From the NCBI GenBank assembly GCA_963707275.1, contig CAVPPH010000004.1, forward strand, positions 62,001-126,000: 64,000 nucleotides of DNA. The letters are read 5' to 3'. Below are positions 1 to 8,297 of the stretch, one piece after another; positions within the stretch are counted from its first letter, which is position 1, and each line of letters opens with the position of its first letter. The notes under the pieces are model-generated. The model was not told the origin of the DNA, made no database searches, and saw only the letters and a list, made by a program, of their open reading frames with translations. Made by a program: the position numbers and the translations under genes. The stretch comes from JACKBK01 sp963707275 (GTDB lineage: Bacteria; Chloroflexota; Anaerolineae; JAAEKA01).

Positions 1-937
1 CGGTCTTCGATCTGGCCTTCTTCCCCTGCATCGCCGACTTCAAAGTCAAGGATGTCGAAGGCTACCCCGACGGCTACATCGACGTCTGCCTGTTCAACGG
101 CGCGATCCGCAACTCGGAGAACGAGGAGATGGCGCAGCTGCTGCGGCAGAAGTCCAAGGTGCTGGTGGCCTTTGGCTCCTGCGCCTACGAAGGCTGCATC
201 CCGGCCCTCTCCAACCTGACCTCGCAGCGAGGCAACCCTGCGCACCGTCTTCCTGGACAATCCGTCGCATGGACAACCCGGACGGCATGCTGCCGCAGAC
301 CAGCGTCATGATGCCGGAGGGCGAACTGGACCCTGCCGGCCTTCTACAACACGGTCAAATCGCTGGATCAGGTCGTGGACGTGGATTACTATCTCCCCGG
401 CTGCCCGCCGGAGCCGCACCAGATCTGGGCGGTGCTGCAGGTCGTGGTCGCCGCGCTGACCGAGGGCGGGCCGCTGCCTGCCAAGGGATCGGTGATCGGC
501 ATCGGTGACGTGGCCGTGTGCGAGGAGTGCCCGCTGGAGAAGCACGAGAAGACCATCGCCCGCTTCTACCGACCCTACGAGATCAACCCGGAGCCGGGGC
601 TGTGCCTGCTGGAGCAGGGCCTGATGTGCATGGGACCGGCCACGGTCAGCGGCTGCGGCGCGCTTTGCCCGCAGGTGGGCATGGGCTGCCGCGGCTGCTA
701 CGGCCCGCTGCCGGGCGTCGAAGACCAGGGAGCGCGCATGCTGGCCGCCATCGGCTCGGCGCTCGATGTCAGCGGCAAGCCGGGCGACAACGAGGAAGCG
801 CTGGCTCAGAAAGTCGAGAAGGCCGTCGCGACACGATGGTCGATCCGGCCGGCACTTTCTACCGCTTCAGCCTGGCGCACTCGATTCTGCTCCGTGCCAA
901 ATTGAGCGCCCGCAGCAACGGGCAAGGAAGGTTGACC
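1..937 (+). CDS. [NiFe] hydrogenase small subunit, group 3 cytosolic type (5' partial, frameshifted)
   Basis: Electron-transferring small subunit of a cytosolic group 3 (3c/3d-like) [NiFe] hydrogenase; it carries the FeS clusters that pass electrons from the active site. The reading frame is already open at base 3, so the N-terminus lies outside the window. Cluster-type cysteines are visible in FFPC, GSCAYEGC, LPGCPPEP, a CEEC pair and a final Cys-rich stretch (GCGALCP, GCRGCYGP). The C-terminus DPAGTFYRFSLAHS is typical of group 3 enzymes. Frame changes near 230, 333 and 829 split it, all repaired by one base. After the last one the frame runs without a stop into the large-subunit ATG at 938, so the true stop (near 905-937) is lost. 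It is directly upstream of the large subunit, as expected for one operon. Family confidence is high; the subgroup is less certain. Confidence 0.85.
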
Positions 938-2434
938 ATGAAACGAGTCACCATCGACCCCATCACCCGGCTGGAAGGCCACGGCAAGATCGAGATCTTC
1001 CTGGACGACCAGGGCGAGGTGGCCAACGCCTATTTCCAGATCCCGGAGCTGCGCGGCTTTGAGCAGTTCTGCGTCGGCCGGCCGGCGGAGGAGATGCCGC
1101 GCATCACCAACCGCATCTGCGGCGTGTGCCCCGAGGCGCACCACATGGCGGCCACCAAGGCGCTGGACGCGCTCTTCCACGTCGAGCCGACCTCGGCCGT
1201 CAAGAAGCTGCGCGAGCTGTTCTACATGGCCTTCTACGTCACCGACCACACGACGCACTTCTACGCCCTGGGCGGGCCGGACTTCGTGGTCGGACCGGAC
1301 GCGCCGGCGGCCGAACGCAACATCCTGGGCGTGATCCACAAGGTGGGCGTGGAGATCGGCAAGCAGGTCATCGACTGCCGGATGCGCAACCACCACGTCA
1401 TCAAGATGCTGGGCGGCCGCGGCGTGCATCCGGTGGCCGGCCTGCCCGGCGGCTGGAGCCGGGCCGATCAACGACGAAGAACGGCAGGAGATCGAGGCGA
1501 TCGCCCGCCAGAACGTCGAGTTTGGCGCTGTTCAGCCTGAAGGTCTTCGACGACATCGTGCTGGCCAACCAGGGCTATGTCGATCTGATCCTCTCCGACG
1601 CCTACACCGATCGGACCTACTACATGGGCACGGTGGACGAGAACAACCGGGTCAACTTCTACGACGGCATGATCCGGGTGGTCGACCCAGACGGCAAGGA
1701 GTTCGTCAAATACCACCCGCGCGATTACGCCCAGCACATCGCCGAACGCGTCGAGCCGTGGACCTATCTCAAGTTTCCTTATCTGAAGGGTGTGGGCTGG
1801 AAGGGGTTTGTTGACGGCGCGGAGAGCGGCGTGTACTGCGCGACGCCGCTCTCCCGCCTGAACGCGGCCGACGGCATGGCGACGCCCACAGGCGCAGGAG
1901 GCCTTCGAGCGATTCTACGAGACGCTGGGCAGCAAGAACGTCAAACGGCCGCTACGCAGCCGGTGCACTCAGCGACTGGCCACCCACTGGGCGCGGCTGG
2001 TGGAGCTGCTCTACGCGGCCGAGCGGATGCTGGAGCTGGTGCAGGATCCGGAGATCACCGACCCCAACGTGCGGCCGATCATCACAACGACGCCCGACGA
2101 GGGCATCGGCAGCGTGGAGGCGCCGCGCGGCACGCTGACCCACCACTACCGGACCGACGAGAACGGCATCCTGACCACCGTCAACCTGATCGTCGGCACG
2201 ACCAACAACTACGCGCCGATTGCCATGTCGGTCAAGAAGGCCGCCCAGTCGCTGATCCACAACGGCACGGTGATCAGCGACGGCCTGCTGAACCGGGTCG
2301 AGATGGCGTTCCGCTCCTACGACCCGTGCATGTCCTGCGCCACCCACGCGCTGCCGGGCCAGATGCCGCTGGAGGTGACGATCCGTGACGCGGACGGCGA
2401 TGTCACGCAGCGGTTGAGCCAATACGTCGCCTGA
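938..2434 (+). CDS. [NiFe] hydrogenase large (catalytic) subunit, group 3
   Basis: Catalytic subunit holding the Ni-Fe centre. The start ATG at 938 follows an AGGAAGG ribosome site. The N-terminus MKRVTIDPITRLEGHGK is the family signature. The two nickel-ligand motifs are present: RICGVC near residue 60 and DPCMSCATH close to the C-terminus, both with cysteine (not selenocysteine). The residues after the last His form the peptide that the maturation protease removes, which fits the protease gene just downstream. The frame is broken near 1455, 1525 and 1890. The first two breaks are repaired by removing one G or C and the third by removing one base. Conserved sequence is continuous across all three breaks, giving about 498 residues, normal for the family. 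Likely partner is the small subunit upstream; the NAD- or ferredoxin-linked diaphorase subunits, if any, lie outside the window. Confidence 0.9.
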
Positions 2435-2615
2435 AAACTCAACGGAACCGCGGGGAAAGCAGCGCTGCTCGCCAGGCAACAAAAGAACCCGATACAGAGC
2501 AGCAGCCCTTCCCCCGGTTCCCGCGAGCTGTGCAATCTTTGAGCGTTTCGGCAGCGGCCAGAGAGGTCACAGTCACTTCGAAGGCGGCTGCAACGTCGAA
2601 CGGAAACTGTCAAAA
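2435..2615. other. Intergenic region between hydrogenase large subunit and protease
   Basis: No gene is supported in these 181 bases. The right end is occupied by the left part of a palindromic repeat (see 2563-2630). No convincing terminator or promoter was found. Confidence 0.5.
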
Positions 2616-2630
2616 GTGACTGTCACCTGC
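2563..2630. repeat. Palindromic interspersed repeat, family A, copy 1
   Basis: A 68-bp element whose ends are near-perfect inverted repeats: GAGGTCACAGTCACTT at 2563-2578 and AAGTGACTGTCACCTGC at 2614-2630. Two relatives with matching arms lie at 8002-8065 and 14805-14871. The right arm covers the GTG start codon (2616) of the following protease gene. Confidence 0.75.
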
Positions 2631-3149
2631 ACCGACGCAACGACACTCGTCATCGGCCTCGGCAACCCGATTCTGACCGACGACGGCGTGGGCGTTTGGG
2701 TGGCGCGCGCCGTCGAGGAGAGCCTGCGCGACACACCGGGTGCCACTTCTGTCCAGGTCACCGAAGCCAGCGTCGGCGGCCTGCGGCTGATGGAGTTGAT
2801 GGTGGGCTTCGACCGAGTCATCCTGATCGATGCCTTGCTGGCCGGTGAGCTGCCGCCGGGCAGCGTCAATCGACTCGACCTGGACGATCTGGCCGCCGCC
2901 AGCCCGCCGCAGCATCTCGCCTCGGCCCACGACACGACTCTGGTCACTGCGTTGGCTGCCGGACGGCGCATGGGACTGGCTCTGCCGGATGAGGTGGTGG
3001 TGTTCGCTATCGTTGCCGAGAACGTGATGGAGTTCGGCGACTGGCCGACGGATGCCGTGTCACGGGCGATTGCGCCGACCACCGAAGCAGTCCTGCACGA
3101 GATACAGGCCACCGCGAACCGAACGGAGGGTGTCCATGGTTTCGCCTGA
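2616..3149 (+). CDS. Hydrogenase maturation protease (peptidase M52, HycI/HoxW type)
   Basis: Nickel-dependent endopeptidase that clips the C-terminal peptide of the hydrogenase large subunit after metal insertion. The family start VIGLGNPILTDDGVG is at residues 12-26. The three expected metal ligands can be placed: an acidic residue in LTDDGVG, the Asp in the VILIDAL segment, and the His in the SAHDTTL segment. Length of 177 residues is slightly above the usual 150-170. The GTG at 2616 is the only reasonable start close to the conserved motif and sits inside a palindromic repeat, so the first ten residues are repeat-derived or nearly so. It overlaps the next gene by 14 bp, consistent with one hydrogenase operon. 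Substrate is inferred to be the large subunit encoded at 938-2434. Confidence 0.88.
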   Translation: MTVTCTDATTLVIGLGNPILTDDGVGVWVARAVEESLRDTPGATSVQVTEASVGGLRLMELMVGFDRVILIDALLAGELPPGSVNRLDLDDLAAASPPQHLASAHDTTLVTALAAGRRMGLALPDEVVVFAIVAENVMEFGDWPTDAVSRAIAPTTEAVLHEIQATANRTEGVHGFA

Positions 3150-3636
3150 ATTGATCCGCCGCTACCCCTTCTTTGCCGGGCTGAAGCACGAGCACATTGC
3201 TGCGCTGGCTGATGCGGCCAGCGAACAACTTACGGATGCAGACCACGTTTTCTTTCGCGAGGGCGAAACGCTGGAGCAGTTCTTCTTTCTGCTGGAGGGC
3301 GCGGTCGCGGTCGTGATCGAGCTGCCCGACAACAACGAAAGGCAGCCGGTGTCTGGCCAACTGCTGGGTACGTTCCACAACAAGGATGTGGTCGTCAGCA
3401 CGGTCGGTCCAGGAGACGTGTTCGGTTGGTCTGGCCTGGTGCCACCACCCACGACAACTGCCAAAGCCAAAGCGTTAACCCCGTGCCGCGTGCTGGCCTT
3501 TGACTGCGCCCCGTTGCTGAACGCATGGAGCGATGACTGCGAGTTTGGCTATCTGATGATGCAGCGCGCCGCGCGAGTCATCAGAAGCCGCCTGCACGAC
3601 ATGCATATCCAGTCGCTGGCGGCGGTCGCAAACTGA
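3136..3636 (+). CDS. Cyclic-nucleotide-binding domain protein in hydrogenase operon
   Basis: A 166-residue protein made of one cNMP-binding (CAP-like) beta-barrel domain. Visible family features are YPFFAGL at the start, the FREGE and FFFLLEGAVAV strands, and GPGDVFGWSGL in place of the usual phosphate-binding cassette. There is no C-terminal helix-turn-helix, so it is not a CRP-type transcription factor; it more likely senses a nucleotide and acts on a partner protein. The ATG at 3136 is preferred over upstream in-frame starts because of the CGGAGGG site at 3124-3130 and the family N-terminus. It overlaps the protease stop by 14 bp. Stand-alone cNMP domains are known next to group 3 hydrogenases, so a role in that complex is likely but not shown. 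No HTH or catalytic domain is seen. Confidence 0.8.
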   Translation: MVSPELIRRYPFFAGLKHEHIAALADAASEQLTDADHVFFREGETLEQFFFLLEGAVAVVIELPDNNERQPVSGQLLGTFHNKDVVVSTVGPGDVFGWSGLVPPPTTTAKAKALTPCRVLAFDCAPLLNAWSDDCEFGYLMMQRAARVIRSRLHDMHIQSLAAVAN

Positions 3637-3652
3637 TCGTTAACGTAATTCG

Positions 3653-3681
3653 TTGACAGAAGCAACCGCGGGCAGTATAAT
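3653..3681 (+). promoter_or_regulatory. Consensus sigma-70 promoter for the TolB-like lipoprotein
   Basis: Perfect -35 TTGACA at 3653-3658, 17-bp spacer, perfect -10 TATAAT at 3676-3681. It lies in the 91-bp gap after the hydrogenase operon and 46 bp before the GTG start at 3728. Confidence 0.85.
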
Positions 3682-3692
3682 CGACCTCATCG

Positions 3693-3712
3693 AGCGGCGC
3701 CTTGCCGCTTTT
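3693..3712 (+). promoter_or_regulatory. Leader hairpin with T-run between promoter and start codon
   Basis: AGCGGC (3693-3698), a 5-nt loop and GCCGCT (3704-3709) followed by TTT. It begins only a few bases after the predicted transcription start. It could be a weak attenuator or an RNA-stabilising 5' hairpin; six base pairs is too short to be sure. Confidence 0.4.
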
Positions 3713-3727
3713 GCATGAGGTGAACCT

Positions 3728-4907
3728 GTGGAACCGATTACACTGTATCTTATCGCCGCGCAGCTGTTTGTCCTGGGATTGGCGGCAGCCGGCGGCGCTA
3801 TCTTTGGCCGGCGACGCGGGCGACGGATCGCTCTCGGCCTCTCGGGGCTGCTTCTCTGGTCTGTGGCGCTGGCCGGCTGTAACCAGGCGACCACGACTGC
3901 CACCACCCAGCCATCTCCCATCACCACACCGTCGCCGGTCGTTGCGCAAATCGAAACGACGCCGGTCGCTACGGCTACTGCGCTGCCGAGCCCGATCGAC
4001 GCACCGAGCCAGCCGGCCGATCTGCCGCCCGTTCCTGAGTTTCCCGGCCGCATCGCGTTTCACTCGGACCGCGCTGGCGATCTGGAGATCTATAGCATGA
4101 ACGCCGACGGCAGCGATATGCAGCGGTTGACGGAGTTGCCCGGACGCGACTTCGAGCCGGACTGGTCGCCCGACGGCAGCGCCATCGTCTTCTCGAGCGA
4201 CCGCGACGACCCCACCAACGCGCAACTCTACCTGATGGACGCGGACGGCAGCAATCAGCGCCCGCTGATGCCGTTCACGCCGGCCGATTATCTGGGCGCG
4301 CGCTGGTCGCCCGACGGCGAGTGGATACTCTTCCACAGCAACATGGAGGTCGATGGCGTCCCCTGGTTCAACATCTACAAGGTGCGCAAGGATGGTAGCG
4401 AGCTGACCGACCTGACCGGCTCGCTGGACAACAGCTTCCGCCCCGACTGGTCGCCCGACGGCCAGCGCATCGTATTCATGTCCGAGCGCGACGGCAACCG
4501 CGAGATCTACGTGATGAACGCCGACGGCAGCAATCCCGTTCGATTGACCGACAACACGGGCGACGACAACCAGCCGCGCTGGTCGCCCGACGGCAGCCAG
4601 ATCCTCTTCGAAAGCAACCGCGACGGCGCTAATATGGCGCTGTACCTGATGGATGCACCAGCCACAGACGTCACCGGGCCGCAGGAGCAGGCGATTCATC
4701 TGCTTTCGTTCCCTGGCTTCAACAGCCAGAGCGCCTCATGGGCCGACGGCGGCAAGCTGATTGTCTATAGTTCTGACCGCGAACTCTGCTCAGAACGAGA
4801 ACTGGGACGTCTACATCATGCCGGCCGACGCGTCGGTCATCTACCGGCTGACGGCCGAGAAGCACCTCGACCGCTTTCCGGTCTGGTCGAGCGGCGGCAC
4901 GCCGTAA
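3728..4907 (+). CDS. TolB-like WD40/PD40 beta-propeller lipoprotein
   Basis: Envelope beta-propeller with repeated TolB/PD40 blades: at least five copies of a pattern like RIAFHSDR...EIYSMNADGS...LT...PDWSPDG between residues 100 and 330. Such propellers usually bind proteins or oligosaccharides; no enzyme site is seen. The GTG start at 3728 follows GAGGTG. The N-terminus has one hydrophobic segment, an Arg-rich turn, then a second hydrophobic segment ending in LAGC, a lipobox, at about residue 50. A later start cannot be excluded. A Thr/Pro/Ala-rich linker follows. The frame slips near 4782; in the next frame the last blade (NWDVYIMPAD...WSSGG) continues to TAA at 4905-4907. Preceded by a consensus promoter; convergent with the HD gene. 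Confidence 0.82.
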
Positions 4908-4916
4908 GTTGGTCGA

Positions 4917-5019
4917 GTCATTGTGAGGAAGCCGCTGACGAAGCAATCTCTCGCGGCACCAGCGAGCCTGCTTCGTCACTCTGGGATGGTTCCCAATCGG
5001 CAGCCTTCTCGCAGTGACC
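4917..5019. repeat. Palindromic interspersed repeat (GTCATTGTGAGG family)
   Basis: About 103 bp with imperfect inverted ends. The left end, GTCATTGTGAGGAAG followed by GACGAAGC, mirrors GCTTCGTC and CTTCTCGCAGTGAC at the right. This type of repeat is common between genes in Chloroflexota and other bacteria (general knowledge). It lies between convergent genes. Confidence 0.65.
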
Positions 5020-5052
5020 GTGTGAGTCTGTTTTGATCGAGCCTAGAATCAG

Positions 5053-5076
5053 ACGAGCCGGCGAAAGCCGGCTCGT
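5053..5076. terminator. Bidirectional hairpin between convergent genes
   Basis: Perfect 10-bp stem ACGAGCCGGC / GCCGGCTCGT closed by a GAAA tetraloop. No long T-run, so termination strength is uncertain. Its last base is the first base of the HD gene's stop codon (5076-5078, minus strand). Confidence 0.6.
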
Positions 5077-5686
5077 TACGCGTCCCCTGCAACTTCCAGA
5101 TCCAATCGGTGGAAAAACTCAACCATGACTCGGTGGCGGTCGGCGGCGATGCGGCGCGCGGTGGCGGTTTTCAGCATGTCGGCCAGGCGCGCCAGCTTGT
5201 AGACGAACTCGTGGCTGGGGGTATAGGTGTCGTCATCCGGCGGCGGCAGACTGGCGTCGATGGACTCCAGCGGCTGGCTCCAGATACGCTGGCCGTGGAT
5301 CGCGCCGTAGGCAATCGAGCGGGCGACGCCGACCGCGCCGATGGCATCCAGCTTGTCGGCGTCGAACAGGCAGCAGGCTTCGATGGTGGCCGGCTGCGGC
5401 CCCTTGCGGAAGCGGTGCGCCTCGATCGCGTGACAGACCGCATCGACCCGCTCGGCCGGCTGTCCGGCCAGTATTTCACGCGTGCACGCTGCGCGCCCAG
5501 CAGTTGATGGTCCGGCTCCAGCCGCGCAATGTCGTGCAGCAGCGTTGCGGTGCGGACGATCTCGATATCAGCGCCCTCGGCTGCGGCGATGTGTTCCGCC
5601 AGCGCCAGCACGCGCAGGATGTGGTCGAAGCTGTGGGCCGCGTCCGCCCCGCTGTACAGGGCGCGCGCCTGGTCGATGGTGATCAT
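5076..5686 (-). CDS. HD-domain phosphohydrolase family protein (frameshifted)
   Basis: Predicted metal-dependent phosphohydrolase of the HD superfamily, about 200 residues. The first part shows the metal-site pattern: His in AHSFDHILRV and the His-Asp pair in LLHDIARL. The frame slips near 5490. In the neighbouring frame the protein continues through a helical segment with ACCLFDADKLDAIGA and VARSIAYGAIHG, typical of the YedJ-like subgroup, to a TAA whose complement is at 5076-5078. The ATG at 5686 overlaps the upstream membrane-protein stop by 4 bp (ATGA), so the two are probably translationally coupled. It is the last gene of a four-gene operon that begins with the selenoprotein. Substrate unknown. 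Confidence 0.78.
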
Positions 5687-6675
5687 GAGGTTGGCTGTTC
5701 AACAGGCACAGGTGGATTCTCTTCGTCGCCCTTTCTGCGCACCCGCAGCCAGAGCACGCCACCCGGCAGACTGGCGATGATGATGATGAACGACATCAGG
5801 ACGCTGACCGCGACAGCCTGGGTCTGCGGCACATCAGCCAGACCGTAGAAAAAGGGATACGCGCCCTGAATCAAGCCGTGCCCGCCGAAGCTGATGGGTA
5901 GCAGGAGCACGAGCGCGATCAGCGGGTTAAACAGCAGTACGTAGCTGAACGGCACGTCCCCGCCTGTCGCGTGGAAAAGCAGCCAGTTGACCAGATTGGT
6001 CACCATCAGCCCCACCAACGCCAACAGGAACGCATAGACCAGCGCCATGTATTGGAAACGGTAAGCCTCGAAAGCTGACGAGACGCCCTCGAACATCGGC
6101 GCCAGCGGCTGCAACGGTCGCCACTTGAACACCAGCCCGACCAATCCTCGCAGGCGCCGGCTAAGCATGAACGCTAATGTGCCGCCCAGAGCTGCCAACG
6201 ACAGAAACGCCAGCCCTTCCAGCCAGCGCAGATTGCTCTGTCCAAGGAAAACTACCAGGACGATGGACATGATCGCCGCGGTCGCCACGTAAACGATCAA
6301 GCCGATGAAGCGGTCCAACACCACCGACACCGCGGCCTGAGCCGTCCGGTCGGTGTAGCGCGCCATGCCGTAGCCGCGCATCACGTCGCCGCCGATGTTG
6401 GCGGGCAGGAGGTTGTTGAAAAAGAGGCCCACAAATGTCAACTGTAACACAATGCGAAACGGCACATTGACCTGCTGCGCTCGCAGGAGTACCAGCCACT
6501 TCATGCTGTTGATGGCAAGCGCGACGATAAACAAGCCCAGCGCCAGCACGATCCACCATGGGTTGGCCGTGGCCAGACTGGCGGCCACCTCCTTCACGGG
6601 AACCTTAGAAAAAACATACGCGATCAGCACGATGCTGACCGCGATTTTCGCGATGGTGAACAGTTTGCTTTTCAA
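5683..6675 (-). CDS. Flippase-like integral membrane protein (LPG synthase TM / UPF0104 family)
   Basis: A 330-residue polytopic membrane protein with about eight hydrophobic segments. Family marks are NNLLPANIGGDVMRGY around residue 93, the VVLDRFIGLIVY segment near 120 and the ISFGGHGLIQGAYPFFYG region near 265-280. Members of the lysylphosphatidylglycerol synthase TM/YbhN/AglD-like family act as lipid flippases or glycolipid-transfer partners, and many sit next to family 2 glycosyltransferases as here. It starts 20 bp after the glycosyltransferase stop and overlaps the HD gene by 4 bp. It lacks the soluble aminoacyl-transferase domain of MprF, so an MprF role is unlikely. Inferred job: moving or handling the product of the adjacent glycosyltransferase. 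Confidence 0.85.
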   Translation of the reverse strand: MKSKLFTIAKIAVSIVLIAYVFSKVPVKEVAASLATANPWWIVLALGLFIVALAINSMKWLVLLRAQQVNVPFRIVLQLTFVGLFFNNLLPANIGGDVMRGYGMARYTDRTAQAAVSVVLDRFIGLIVYVATAAIMSIVLVVFLGQSNLRWLEGLAFLSLAALGGTLAFMLSRRLRGLVGLVFKWRPLQPLAPMFEGVSSAFEAYRFQYMALVYAFLLALVGLMVTNLVNWLLFHATGGDVPFSYVLLFNPLIALVLLLPISFGGHGLIQGAYPFFYGLADVPQTQAVAVSVLMSFIIIIASLPGGVLWLRVRRKGDEENPPVPVEQPTS

Positions 6676-6695
6676 GGGAGGTGCATCGCGTTCAG

Positions 6696-7700
6696 CTAGC
6701 TGTTGGTCTGCTGGCGGCCGTTGGGCAGGCCGCTCACCGCCACGGGACGGGCCGGTTGGTCGCCCCCTTCGTGAGTGCGCAGATCCTGGACATTCTGCTT
6801 CTGCGTCATGGCCATATCCCAGACGACGTGGCGGTCGCGTTTGATGGCGAAATCGTACCAGCCCAGCACGCGGCTCCAGCCTTCCAGCACCGCGAGCAGG
6901 AAGAGGGTGTAGACCAGCCGCACGGCGCCCCAGGCCTCGCGGAGCGCGATCCTGGCGACCCGGTTGTTCTGCAGGCTGGAAACCTGATGGCCGTACTTGT
7001 GTTGCAGATAGAGGTGGCCGGCGTGGTTGCGGCGGCGTTGGCGCACGAAGTCGCCCACGGTGTCGGGGCCGGTGTTGTAGACCACGGCGTCAGGCGCGTA
7101 GATCACGCGCAGATCGTGCTCGATGACGATCGCCTCGACAAACGCCTCGTCCATGGCCACGTCGGGCGGCAACTGGTCCAGCACACGGCGGAAGGCGATC
7201 ATCTCGCCCAGCCGCGGGATGTCGAGACAGAGCTCGTGTTCCATGCGCAGCCGCAGGTGGGTGAACAGCCCTACCAGGTGGTCGGGCGTGTTGACCGGTA
7301 TCTTGTGCGCGCCGGTCATGCCGACGGTAGGATCCTGGAAGACACGCACCAGGTTTTCAACAGCGTTTTCGTGCGGCAAGGTGTCGCCGCTTTCCAGCAC
7401 CAAAATATCCTCGCTGGCTGACGCCAGAAACAGGTTGATGGCTGAAGTCTTGCCGCGCCGCTGCGGCTGTTCGATCAGCTTGACACGCGGATCGCGCGCC
7501 GCGTACGAGCGGATAATGGGCACGGTGTCGTCCGTGCAGCCGCTGGCGACAACGATGATCTCGCTGATCTCCACATCGTGGAGATGCTGATCGATCATGG
7601 CTTCCAGCAGCGGGCCGATGTTATCCTGCTCGTTATAGGCGGTGATGCCGACGCTGCAGCGCAACGTAGCGCGGTGGTGGGGCGATGTGGACATGGTCAC
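6696..7700 (-). CDS. Family 2 glycosyltransferase
   Basis: GT-A fold glycosyltransferase, 334 residues. Visible: the nucleotide-binding start VGITAYNEQDNIGPLL, the EIIVVASGCTDDT strand, the acidic metal-binding position (ESGDT in place of the usual DXD), and a later MDEAFVEAIV segment with the catalytic-type ED region. The C-terminal third carries one or two hydrophobic segments (VRLVYTLFLLAVLEG), suggesting membrane association. The open frame starts at a GTG (7698-7700) that overlaps the selenoprotein TGA as GTGA; an ATG two codons downstream (7694) is an alternative. Sugar donor and acceptor cannot be read from sequence. Operon with the flippase-like protein suggests a membrane-linked glycoconjugate. 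Confidence 0.85.
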   Translation of the reverse strand: MTMSTSPHHRATLRCSVGITAYNEQDNIGPLLEAMIDQHLHDVEISEIIVVASGCTDDTVPIIRSYAARDPRVKLIEQPQRRGKTSAINLFLASASEDILVLESGDTLPHENAVENLVRVFQDPTVGMTGAHKIPVNTPDHLVGLFTHLRLRMEHELCLDIPRLGEMIAFRRVLDQLPPDVAMDEAFVEAIVIEHDLRVIYAPDAVVYNTGPDTVGDFVRQRRRNHAGHLYLQHKYGHQVSSLQNNRVARIALREAWGAVRLVYTLFLLAVLEGWSRVLGWYDFAIKRDRHVVWDMAMTQKQNVQDLRTHEGGDQPARPVAVSGLPNGRQQTNS

Positions 7701-7930
7701 AGGTTTCTGCGCACAGCGTCAGCCACTTCAGCGTACTCGGCGTGGCGGCCTGTGGCCTTCTTGGAGTAGACAAGTTGATCGTTGACAGTTACTTCGAACC
7801 GGCCACCGTCGCTGGGCAGCAGCGCCATCTCAGTGACGTAAGGCTCGAAGTCCTTGAGAAGTTCCTCCGTCATCCTGACGGCGCGAGGAGTGTAGTTTCA
7901 GACGGCGCAGTATTCAATGCTGATTCGCAT
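7697..7930 (-). CDS. SelW-like (Rdx family, SelT/SelW/SelH) selenoprotein with in-frame UGA
   Basis: A 77-residue thioredoxin-fold redox protein, too short and interrupted to appear as a normal ORF. Reading the minus strand from ATG (7930) gives MRISIEYCAV, then TGA at 7898-7900, then NYTPRAVRMTEELL and the rest of the family pattern (FEVTVNDQLVYSKKATGRH) to TGA at 7697-7699. The TGA falls exactly at the second cysteine of the family CxxC/CxxU redox motif, so it most likely encodes selenocysteine. A hairpin with a guanine in its loop lies 21 nt after the UGA, as bacterial SECIS elements require. A purine-rich AGGAGA site precedes the ATG by about 13 nt. It overlaps the glycosyltransferase start, so it is first in that operon. 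If UGA were a stop, only ten residues would be made. Confidence 0.85.
7867..7900 (-). promoter_or_regulatory. Candidate bacterial SECIS element
   Basis: On the minus strand, UGA (7900-7898) is followed 16 nt later by CCGTC (7881-7877), loop AGGAT (7876-7872) and GACGG (7871-7867). The stem is a perfect 5 bp. The loop starts 21 nt after the UGA with G as its second base, inside the accepted 16-37 nt window for bacterial SECIS hairpins (established rule). Confidence 0.7.
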
Positions 7931-8297
7931 GGGATTTCCAGTATCTCCTGTCGGTAACAGGCATCGATTATGCCATAGCTACAGGGATTGACCAAACCAT
8001 CAAGTACCGGGGACTTTCGGCTCCTTGCGTTTCGCCACAGGAGTTTGCGAAAAGTTGCGGCACTTCACCAAAACCGGTCAGTTTGTGGTACAATAGGCTG
8101 CAACCAGCAACGAAACATCCAGTCTCCTCAACCGTATAGTTGTGCGAAGTCTGAAAACAGTGCGGCTCGGTCAGCCCCTCCAGGTGCAAGCAAAGACCGA
8201 CCCGAGCGGATGAACGGCTATTTTCCAGGCAGATGCACGTCTGCACGAGTTGGGTTGGGTCGCCTGCACTGGCAGGCACGCCGGAGATCATAAAACC
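7931..8297. other. Divergent intergenic region between selenoprotein operon and DUF2207 gene
   Basis: No gene supported over 367 bases. It holds palindromic repeat A copy 2 (8002-8065) and a -10-like TACAAT at 8089-8094 without a good -35, which may serve the plus-strand DUF2207 operon. Confidence 0.5.
8002..8065. repeat. Palindromic interspersed repeat, family A, copy 2
   Basis: A 64-bp element. It runs from AAGTACCGGGGACTTTCGG to AAAAGTTGCGGCACTT, and the middle contains CTCCTTGCGTTTCGCCACAG. The same middle (CCCTTTGCTTCGCCAGAG) occurs in the copy at 14805-14871. It is the most diverged of the three copies. Confidence 0.6.

Noticed and set aside
938..2434. Selenocysteine in the hydrogenase large subunit
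   Set aside because: Both nickel-ligand motifs use ordinary cysteine codons and no in-frame TGA lies at a ligand position.
3581..4699. 372-residue minus-strand open frame
   Set aside because: Antisense to the TolB-like propeller; its repetitive composition mirrors the propeller repeats.
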